From the NCBI GenBank assembly GCA_947259885.1, contig CAMYNW010000008.1, positions 62,001-126,000 of the forward strand: 64,000 bases of DNA. The letters run 5' to 3'. Under the pieces are notes generated by a model that did not search any database, was not told the DNA's origin, and was given only the letters and a program-made list of their open reading frames with translations. This document shows positions 56,364 to 64,000 of this stretch, one piece after another (the first letter of the stretch is position 1; each line of letters opens with the position of its first letter). The translations under genes and the position numbers were made by a program. The DNA is from an uncultured Gammaproteobacteria bacterium (GTDB taxonomy: Bacteria; Pseudomonadota; Gammaproteobacteria; Arenicellales; Poriferihabitantaceae).

Positions 56364-57137
56364 TTATTTTTCAACAAAAGCTCTTTCGATAACAAACTCT
56401 TTGAAATCACTCTTACGAGTTTCCTGGAATCCAAGATTGATCAGCATGTCGCTCAGGGTTTTGAGCATTGCGGGACTTCCGCATAACATGAACCGATCGT
56501 CTTCAACGCTGAGGGGAGGTAAGCCGATATCTTCCATAAGCTTTCCGCTTTCAATCAGCATATTAATGCGGCCGTAATTTTTAAATCTCTCCCTGGTGAC
56601 CGCGGGGTAGTAAATCAATTTTTCTCTCACCTCCTCACCGAAGAACTCATTGTTCTGCAGCTCGTGCGTGATCAGATTTTCATAGGTCAGTTCGTTGATA
56701 TAGCGACAACCATGAACCAGGACGACTTTCTCGAAATTCTCATACACTTCCGGATCTTTGATGACGGACAGAAAAGGTGCCAGCCCTGTACCGGTGCTGA
56801 GCAGATACAAGTGCCTGCCTTGTCGAAGGTGGTCCCACAGCAGCGTGCCGGTTGGTTTTTTACTGACCAATACGGTATCTCCTACCTTAATATGCTGCAG
56901 CCTTGAAGTGAGTGGTCCGTTCGGGACTTTGATGCTGTAGAACTCTAGAAAGTCTTCATAGTTTGCGCTGGCCATACTATACGCACGCAGGAGCGGTTTA
57001 CCGTCTACCATGATCCCCATCATGGCGAACTCCCCATTGCGGAATCTGAGAGTCGGATCGCGAGTAGTGCGAATGGTGAACAGACGGTCCGACCAATGGT
57101 GTACATCGGTCACTGTTTCGGTATGCGCTTCTGCCAT
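56364..57137 (-). CDS. fpr: Ferredoxin/flavodoxin-NADP reductase
   Basis: 257 residues. The FAD motif is LRAYSMASANYEDFLEFYS; the NADP(H) binding loop is STGTGLAPFLSVI, with VLVHGCRYINELTY, and the C-terminal ERAFVEK with an aromatic residue close to the end fits the bacterial FPR type. It transfers electrons between NADPH and ferredoxin or flavodoxin. Confidence 0.95.
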   Translation of the reverse strand: MAEAHTETVTDVHHWSDRLFTIRTTRDPTLRFRNGEFAMMGIMVDGKPLLRAYSMASANYEDFLEFYSIKVPNGPLTSRLQHIKVGDTVLVSKKPTGTLLWDHLRQGRHLYLLSTGTGLAPFLSVIKDPEVYENFEKVVLVHGCRYINELTYENLITHELQNNEFFGEEVREKLIYYPAVTRERFKNYGRINMLIESGKLMEDIGLPPLSVEDDRFMLCGSPAMLKTLSDMLINLGFQETRKSDFKEFVIERAFVEK

Positions 57138-57304
57138 GATTCGATAATTGAGAGTTTTCTGAAATTTTGGACGATAGCGGTTTATCGGAAATTACAATTG
57201 CTTTAAATCAAACTCAGCGTGTCCCATTAAAGCTTTGAATAATCCGCAAGCATAATTTTAACAAGCCATTCAGGTAATTACTTGTCTCTTCTACTGCTGT
57301 TAAA

Positions 57305-58255
57305 TTACGGGTTTTCCGCGAGCCAGGTATCAATCAAACCCCGTGCAATGGAGTCTTTTGGCGGCAGTGTAATTTCGGTTTTTGGGCCATCGAATTCGCC
57401 AAATGAACGCACTTCATCGGTGCTGAACCAGGCGGCGTGTTCCAGCTCATTGTTGTCAATGACAATTTCACGGTCGTCAGTCCGGGCTCGAAAGCCAAAC
57501 ATCATTGAGGCGGGAAAGGGCCAAGGTTGCGACGCCACATAGATTGGATTGATTACCCGCAGTCCGGATTCTTCATATACTTCCCTGATGACTGCCTGTT
57601 CAAGATTTTCAACAGGGTCGACAAAGCCTGCGAGAGTGGAGTACATGCGTTTGGGAAGTTTGTCATGGCGTCCGAGTAAACAGCGTGGAATACCGTCGGT
57701 TGGATTATTTTGTTCAACCAGCATAATCACGGCAGGATCAATGCGGGGAAAAATTTCGCTGCTGCATTCTTCGCAGAAACGCATGTGGCCACCCCGTTTG
57801 CTATGGGTCTTGTGGCCACAGCGGGAACAGAACCGGTGATTTTGGTGCCAGTAGGCTATGGCCCGTGCCAAAGCGAGTATAGAGGCCTGACCGGGTTCCA
57901 GCAGGGCGCCGATACGACGCAGATTGACCATTTCACAATCTGGTGCAGCATGCTCAAGAATTTTCAGCATTCGACGCTCCGGTAGTTGCGCCAGGTCTGC
58001 TGCAAAAACAGGTGCCTGACCATCGTGTCCTAGGTAGACGACTTCAGTAGCATTGCCCAGGATAAGTGCAGCATCACTTATTCGCAGATAAACCGGCTCT
58101 GGAATGCCACCGGTTATTCTCACCAGGTTCATTTGGGACCAGATTACAACCACCAGTGCGTCATCTGAAGCTAGCTGCGCGTTCAGCCATTCGCTTTGTT
58201 GTCTTAAATCCGCATGCCGTTCCAGCGGCATCGAGCAGTAGTAAATTGGTTGCAC
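57305..58255 (-). CDS. nudC: NAD(H) pyrophosphatase / deNADding Nudix hydrolase
   Basis: Up to 316 residues from GTG 58253-58255; ATG 58229-58231 would shorten it by eight, and neither has a clear ribosome site. A zinc ribbon (CSRCGHKTHSKRGGHMRFC with a second CxxC partner at CEEC) precedes the Nudix box GFVDPVENLEQAVIREVYEE, and SQPWPFPASMM is the NudC signature. It hydrolyses NADH to NMNH and AMP and can remove NAD caps from RNA. It starts two bases after the typA stop, so the two are co-transcribed. Confidence 0.95.
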   Translation of the reverse strand: MQPIYYCSMPLERHADLRQQSEWLNAQLASDDALVVVIWSQMNLVRITGGIPEPVYLRISDAALILGNATEVVYLGHDGQAPVFAADLAQLPERRMLKILEHAAPDCEMVNLRRIGALLEPGQASILALARAIAYWHQNHRFCSRCGHKTHSKRGGHMRFCEECSSEIFPRIDPAVIMLVEQNNPTDGIPRCLLGRHDKLPKRMYSTLAGFVDPVENLEQAVIREVYEESGLRVINPIYVASQPWPFPASMMFGFRARTDDREIVIDNNELEHAAWFSTDEVRSFGEFDGPKTEITLPPKDSIARGLIDTWLAENP

Positions 58256-58257
58256 GT

Positions 58258-60087
58258 TTATGAGGCTTTCTGTTTTATCCTCAACGCCTGTTTGCGCTCG
58301 TGCTCCTTGAGCAGCTTTTTACGAATCCTTATACTTTGTGGCGTAATTTCAACCAACTCGTCTTCATCAATCAACTCTATCGCAGATTCCAGAGTAATGC
58401 GGATAGGGGGCTCGAGAACGATGCTGTCATCTTTACCCGAAGCGCGCACATTGGTCAGCTGCTTGCCCTTAAGAGGATTCACCACCAGATCGTTATTGCG
58501 TGAGTGTAAGCCAATGACCTGCCCTTGATACACTTCTGTATTGGGGTGGATAAATAAGCGACCGCGTTCCTGTAAATTGAATAGCGCGAACGCCAGTGCT
58601 TTTCCAGTGCTTGTGGAAATTAGCGCTCCATTGTGGCGATTACCGATTTTCCCAGGCGCGATCGGGGCATACTTGTCGAATACATGGTAAAGCAAACCTG
58701 TACCCGAGGTCATAGTCAAAAAGTCTGTCTGGAATCCGATTAGTCCCCGCGCAGGTATGCTGTACTCCAGGCGCACTCTGCCACGACCATCAGGCTGCAT
58801 ATTCTGCAGATTCCCGCTGCGGGATCCGAGGGCTTCCATGATTGCCCCCTGATGCACGTCTTCAATATCGACACTTAGTTCTTCCCAGGGTTCACAGTGC
58901 ACCCCTTCGATCATGCGATTGATGACATGGGGTCTTGATACTGCGATCTCATAGCCTTCCCGGCGCATAGTTTCGAGCAGAATGGAGAGGTGCAGTTCGC
59001 CGCGACCGGAGACTGCAAATATGTCCGGGTCCGGGGTTGCCTCTATCTTCAGGGCAACATTATGAATCAGCTCCCGCTTAAGGCGCTCGCCAATCTGGCG
59101 AGAGGTTACAAACTTTCCCTCGCGCCCGGCGAAAGGTGAGGTGTTGACCTGAAAGTTCATACTGACAGTGGGTTGGTCTACAGTCAGGGAGGGCAGTGCC
59201 TGCGGATGGTCGGGACTACACAAGGTATCAGAAATACCGAGGTCTTCGATTCCGGTTAACGCAATAATATCTCCAGCTTGTGCTTCCTCCACTTCGATTC
59301 GTTCGAGTCCGTGGAATCCAAAAATCTGCAGGACACGACCGCTTTTAGATTTTCCAAATCGATCAATACACACCACTCGTGACTTGACGGGAAGGCGACC
59401 TCGCCTGACCCGGCCGACTCCAATTGTTCCGACGTAACTCGAGTAATCTAATGAAGAAATCTGCATCTGAAACGGACCATTCAGATCGACCTCCGGTGGC
59501 GGCACATGGTCGATAATGGTTTGGAACACGGGCGACATATCATCGCCAGATTTGTCGTGTTCAAGGCTGGCAAACCCCTGGATGGCGGAACAGTAAACTA
59601 CGGGAAAATCGAGCTGTTCATCGCTGGCGCCGAGCCTGTCGAATAGATCAAAGGTTTGATCCAGTACCCACTCGGGACGAGCACCATCGCGGTCGATTTT
59701 ATTGATTACCACGATGGGCTTAAGACCATGCGCAAATGCCTTCTGGGTGACAAACCGAGTTTGCGGCATTGGACCTTCAACAGCATCTACTAGCAGCAGC
59801 ACGGAATCAACCATGGACAGTACTCGTTCCACTTCGCCACCAAAATCGGCGTGACCCGGTGTATCGACAATATTGATTCGGTAGTCCTTCCAGCGAATTG
59901 CGGCGTTTTTTGAGAGAATCGTGATGCCGCGCTCCTTTTCGAGATCATTGCCATCCATGACACGTTCTACCGGCCCGAATCGTTCTCCCAGGGTCCCGGA
60001 TTGTTGCAGCAGGCGATCTATTAACGTGGTTTTCCCATGGTCCACATGGGCAATGATCGCGATATTTCGCAGGCGAGAAAGATTCAT
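58258..60087 (-). CDS. typA: GTPase TypA/BipA
   Basis: 609 residues, normal length. G1 is [16 protein letters not shown]2/G3 are ERGITI and [16 protein letters not shown], and G4 is [13 protein letters not shown]-like domains III and V and the C-terminal domain follow. It is a ribosome-associated translational GTPase used under stress and low temperature. It follows argB by 24 bases on the same strand. Confidence 0.98.
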   Translation of the reverse strand: MNLSRLRNIAIIAHVDHGKTTLIDRLLQQSGTLGERFGPVERVMDGNDLEKERGITILSKNAAIRWKDYRINIVDTPGHADFGGEVERVLSMVDSVLLLVDAVEGPMPQTRFVTQKAFAHGLKPIVVINKIDRDGARPEWVLDQTFDLFDRLGASDEQLDFPVVYCSAIQGFASLEHDKSGDDMSPVFQTIIDHVPPPEVDLNGPFQMQISSLDYSSYVGTIGVGRVRRGRLPVKSRVVCIDRFGKSKSGRVLQIFGFHGLERIEVEEAQAGDIIALTGIEDLGISDTLCSPDHPQALPSLTVDQPTVSMNFQVNTSPFAGREGKFVTSRQIGERLKRELIHNVALKIEATPDPDIFAVSGRGELHLSILLETMRREGYEIAVSRPHVINRMIEGVHCEPWEELSVDIEDVHQGAIMEALGSRSGNLQNMQPDGRGRVRLEYSIPARGLIGFQTDFLTMTSGTGLLYHVFDKYAPIAPGKIGNRHNGALISTSTGKALAFALFNLQERGRLFIHPNTEVYQGQVIGLHSRNNDLVVNPLKGKQLTNVRASGKDDSIVLEPPIRITLESAIELIDEDELVEITPQSIRIRKKLLKEHERKQALRIKQKAS

Positions 60088-60111
60088 ATTAGAAAACTGA
60101 AGAGAGCGGGG

Positions 60112-61113
<1,002 letters not shown>

Positions 61114-61252
61114 TTAGGTCGCTTTTAGCACATAAAATGCAGTTCATGGATTAACCGAGGGGGTCATCCGGAAACCAATTTATGATATCATTAGTCGTAT
61201 AAGGATTCCTTTATATTCTCTGGTTTTACATAGAGACATCTACCATTCAGAC

Positions 61253-61268
61253 GCCTGCTTTAGCGGGC
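61253..61268 (+). promoter_or_regulatory. Hairpin in the metK leader
   Basis: GCCTGC-TTTA-GCGGGC, a six-pair stem with one G-T pair, ends 13 bases before the AGAGG ribosome site of metK. The GCCT of its left arm could instead pair with AGGC at 61283-61286, which overlaps that site. A switch is conceivable but the alternative pairing is only four bases. Confidence 0.3.
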
Positions 61269-61295
61269 ATCGCTTTGTTGAGAGGCTTACATACA

Positions 61296-62462
61296 ATGTC
61301 CAAATCGTATCTCTTCACCTCAGAGTCAGTATCAGAGGGTCACCCAGATAAGGTTGCAGATCAGATTTCTGATTCCGTGCTAGACGCGATGCTTTCTCAG
61401 GATCCTGGATCCAGAGTGGCTTGCGAAACTTTAGTTAATACCGGCATGGTCGTCATTTCCGGTGAAATCACCAGCAATGCGGTGGTCGACCTGCCTGAGG
61501 TCGTAAGAGCGACTGTGCAGGAGATTGGTTACAACTCCTCTGAAATGGGTTTTGACTCTCAAAGCTGTGCAGTGCTGATATCCCTGGACAAGCAGTCTCA
61601 AGACATTGCCCAAGGTGTGAATGAAGGGCAAGGCATCGACCTTGACCAGGGCGCTGGAGACCAGGGTTTGATGTTCGGATACGCTTGCAATGAAACTGAT
61701 GTGCTGATGCCGTTTCCGATTACCTATTCTCATCTTTTGGTAAAGAAACAGTCCGAGGTTCGCAAGACTGGAAAGTTGACCTGGTTACGACCCGACGCGA
61801 AGTCTCAGGTCACTGTGCGCTACGAAGGTGGAAAGCCGGTATTTGTAGATACCGTCGTATTATCTACCCAGCATGATGAAGGAATATCTCATGAGGACCT
61901 CAGTGAGGCAGTGATCGAGGAAGTCATTAAGCCGGTACTTCCAGCCGATATGATTTCGGCCGAAACCAAGTTTCTGGTTAATCCAACGGGTAGGTTCGTA
62001 ATAGGCGGACCGGTAGGCGACTGCGGACTGACTGGACGCAAGATCATAGTAGATACCTATGGCGGTTCCGCACACCATGGCGGTGGAGCGTTTTCTGGTA
62101 AAGATCCTTCGAAAGTGGACCGCTCCGCGGCCTATGCGACACGGTATGTGGCTAAGAATATTGTCGCTGCAGGACTCGCAGACAGGTGTGAGGTCCAGGT
62201 CGCTTACGCAATCGGGGTAGCTAAACCTGTTTCAGTTATGGTGGATTCTTTCGGAACTGGCAAGATCTCAGACGATAAGATTGGTGAATTAGTGGAAAGC
62301 CACTTTGATTTGAGGCCGAAGGCAATCGTTCAGACCTTGGATTTGCTTCGACCGATCTATAAGGAAACGGCTGCTTACGGCCACTTTGGTCGAACTGGTG
62401 TCAATTTTACCTGGGAAAAGACCGATAAAGCGGATGAGCTCAGAGCAGACGCAGGTCTATGA
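61296..62462 (+). CDS. metK: S-adenosylmethionine synthetase
   Basis: 388 residues from ATG 61296 (AGAGG 10 bases upstream; the frame opens earlier at a TTG that is less likely). [35 protein letters not shown] and [19 protein letters not shown] are the family signatures. It makes S-adenosylmethionine from methionine and ATP. It directly precedes ahcY; the pair makes and recycles the methyl donor. Confidence 0.98.
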   Translation: MSKSYLFTSESVSEGHPDKVADQISDSVLDAMLSQDPGSRVACETLVNTGMVVISGEITSNAVVDLPEVVRATVQEIGYNSSEMGFDSQSCAVLISLDKQSQDIAQGVNEGQGIDLDQGAGDQGLMFGYACNETDVLMPFPITYSHLLVKKQSEVRKTGKLTWLRPDAKSQVTVRYEGGKPVFVDTVVLSTQHDEGISHEDLSEAVIEEVIKPVLPADMISAETKFLVNPTGRFVIGGPVGDCGLTGRKIIVDTYGGSAHHGGGAFSGKDPSKVDRSAAYATRYVAKNIVAAGLADRCEVQVAYAIGVAKPVSVMVDSFGTGKISDDKIGELVESHFDLRPKAIVQTLDLLRPIYKETAAYGHFGRTGVNFTWEKTDKADELRADAGL

Positions 62463-62529
62463 GTGTGTCAATTACGAAATATTTTGCTTCAATTTAAATA
62501 ATCAAACAACTTTAATTCAGGAATTAATC

Positions 62530-63948
62530 ATGTCAATTCAATCTGCGGAAAAACTCGATCAGGACTATCAAGTCGCTGATATTTCTCTGGCCGAATGGGG
62601 GCGCAAGGAAATAAACATTGCGGAAACCGAGATGCCAGGCTTGATGGCGGTGCGAGAGAAATACGCCTCCGAGCAGCCGCTTAAGGGCGCCCGTATTGCC
62701 GGCTCCATTCATATGACAATCCAGACTGCGGTACTGATCGAATCGCTTGTGGCTCTTGGGGCTGAGGTGCGATGGGTATCCTGCAACATTTTTTCCACTC
62801 AAGACCATGCCGCGGCAGCTATTGCGGCAGCGGGTATCCCGGTTTTCGCTTATAAGGGGGAAACTTTGGAAGAGTATTGGAATTTTACCCACCGCATCAT
62901 GGAGTGGCACGATGGTGGCAAACCAAACATGATTCTCGATGATGGAGGCGACGCAACGGGCCTGCTGGTTTTGGGCACCCGCGCCGAAAAAGACCTCTCA
63001 GTACTGGATACTCCGGGGAGTGAAGAAGAAGTTGCATTATTCGCGTCAATTCGCGCGCGATTGCAGAATGACCCTACCTGGTATAGCACTCGACTTGCTG
63101 AAATCCAGGGGGTTACCGAGGAAACTACCACTGGTGTCCATAGACTTTATCAAATGGCTAAAAGCGGCTCGTTACCGTTCCCGGCAATCAACGTCAATGA
63201 CTCTGTCACAAAGTCAAAGTTTGACAACCTTTATGGCTGCCGTGAGTCATTAGTGGATGGCATCAAACGAGCCACTGATGTGATGGTTGCCGGAAAGATT
63301 TCGCTGGTGCTGGGTTACGGTGATGTCGGCAAAGGATCGGCGCAATCATTAAAGGGCCTTGGTTCAACCGTGTGGATAACTGAAATAGATCCGATATGTG
63401 CTCTGCAGGCGGCAATGGAAGGTTTTCGTGTAGTGGAGCTGAACGATGTCGTGTCAGATGTCGATATATTTGTTACGGCTACTGGCAACCTCAACGTTAT
63501 TACCCATGATCATCTTGTACAGATGAAAAATCAGGCGATCGTTTGCAATATTGGCCACTTTGACAATGAAATAGACGTGGCGTCGTTAAAGCAATATGAG
63601 TGGGAAAACGTGAAGCCACAGGTCGATCAGATTAAACTACCTAATGGCAATCGCATCACTCTGTTGGCCGAAGGTCGATTGGTTAACCTGGGTTGTGGGA
63701 CCGGCCACCCGAGCTTCGTGATGTCGAATAGCTTCACTAATCAGGTCCTGGCCCAGATTGAGCTATGGCGCGACGGCGATAAATACGGCAATGACGTCTA
63801 TGTATTGCCGAAGCATCTTGATGAAGAGGTTGCAAGGCTTCACCTGGCAAAAGTTGGCGCGAATCTGACCCGAATGAGTGACGAACAGGCTAATTATATT
63901 GGTGTGCCGGTGGAAGGGCCTTACAAACCGGAGCACTATCGTTACTAG
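62530..63948 (+). CDS. ahcY: S-adenosylhomocysteine hydrolase
   Basis: 472 residues from ATG 62530, with AGGA upstream; the frame is open further upstream but overlaps metK. Blocks: [48 protein letters not shown], the NAD motif [12 protein letters not shown] and C-terminal [15 protein letters not shown]. It splits S-adenosylhomocysteine to homocysteine and adenosine. It lies 67 bases after metK and is followed by a terminator. Confidence 0.98.
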   Translation: MSIQSAEKLDQDYQVADISLAEWGRKEINIAETEMPGLMAVREKYASEQPLKGARIAGSIHMTIQTAVLIESLVALGAEVRWVSCNIFSTQDHAAAAIAAAGIPVFAYKGETLEEYWNFTHRIMEWHDGGKPNMILDDGGDATGLLVLGTRAEKDLSVLDTPGSEEEVALFASIRARLQNDPTWYSTRLAEIQGVTEETTTGVHRLYQMAKSGSLPFPAINVNDSVTKSKFDNLYGCRESLVDGIKRATDVMVAGKISLVLGYGDVGKGSAQSLKGLGSTVWITEIDPICALQAAMEGFRVVELNDVVSDVDIFVTATGNLNVITHDHLVQMKNQAIVCNIGHFDNEIDVASLKQYEWENVKPQVDQIKLPNGNRITLLAEGRLVNLGCGTGHPSFVMSNSFTNQVLAQIELWRDGDKYGNDVYVLPKHLDEEVARLHLAKVGANLTRMSDEQANYIGVPVEGPYKPEHYRY

Positions 63949-63969
63949 GCGATAGGCTTTTGTTAGAAG

Positions 63970-63992
63970 AACCGGGCTGTGCCCGGTTTTTT
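63970..63992 (+). terminator. Rho-independent terminator after ahcY
   Basis: AACCGGGC-TGT-GCCCGGTT, an eight-pair stem with a three-base loop, is followed directly by T residues, 21 bases after the ahcY stop. It ends the metK-ahcY transcript. Confidence 0.93.
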
Positions 63993-64000
63993 ATTACTTA

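Noticed and set aside
62463..62529. SAH riboswitch before ahcY
   Set aside because: Only 67 AT-rich bases separate metK and ahcY; none of the known conserved segments is visible.

Overview
The window is a contiguous piece of a proteobacterial chromosome, most likely from a marine-type gammaproteobacterium. The evidence is the housekeeping set (rplU-rpmA-obgE-proB, coaBC-dut next to radC, ispB, single-chain PurL with its own amidotransferase domain), an elongator tRNA-Met very close to the Escherichia coli one, a form I RuBisCO of the proteobacterial kind with a proteobacterial phosphoribulokinase, and a soxBDAG sarcosine oxidase operon. The genus cannot be fixed from the sequence alone. Nearly all genes are intact and tightly packed; the only clear gene wreck is a transketolase remnant.

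Layout. 1-4.5 kb: the edge of a nonribosomal peptide synthetase cluster on the minus strand. It has a complete Cy-A-PCP-oxidase module, predicted to load cysteine and turn it into a thiazole, followed by the first 168 codons of a second synthetase with a TubC-type docking domain. 5-9.7 kb: a HAD phosphatase, cbbS and cbbL (minus), an AT-rich control region, a decayed transketolase and an intact phosphoribulokinase. 9.8-17.8 kb: an Lgt paralogue with altered signature residues, a secreted mutarotase-like protein, a secreted peroxiredoxin-like protein and a DUF1800/DUF1501 pair whose first member carries recently duplicated repeats. 18-25.3 kb: tRNA-Met, small unknown genes, a membrane-anchored helix-hairpin-helix protein and soxBDAG. 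25.4-32.4 kb: arfB, cobO, radC, coaBC-dut, then a minus-strand run of CoA-binding protein, metY, an unusual protein kinase and a PP2C phosphatase. 32.5-39.3 kb: acyl-CoA synthetase, EamA exporter, a short MTHFR-like protein, glycerate kinase, a proline-racemase-family enzyme and cysteine synthase. 39.4-52 kb: ispB, rplU-rpmA-obgE-proB, gloB, a phosphatase/amidotransferase pair, dapA and purL. 52-64 kb: a secreted NTF2-like protein, ETF-ubiquinone oxidoreductase, argD, fpr, nudC, typA, argB and metK-ahcY.

How the parts fit. RuBisCO and phosphoribulokinase together give the two reactions specific to the Calvin cycle, so carbon fixation is plausible, with transketolase supplied from elsewhere. 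Sarcosine oxidase (forms methylene-tetrahydrofolate), the MTHFR-like protein, MetY, MetK and AhcY point to active one-carbon and methyl-group metabolism, and ETF-QO can pass electrons from flavin dehydrogenases to quinone. The cysteine synthase and sulfhydrylase supply sulfur amino acids, including the cysteine expected by the synthetase.

The most unusual items are the thiazole-type synthetase at the left edge, the transketolase remnant inside the Calvin locus, the overlapping kinase/PP2C pair behind metY, the same helix-hairpin-helix domain on ribosomal protein L21 and on a membrane-anchored protein, a 14-bp tandem repeat that runs through the dut stop codon, and an intergenic inverted-repeat element at 56.05-56.13 kb. 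No CRISPR array, insertion sequence or phage was found.
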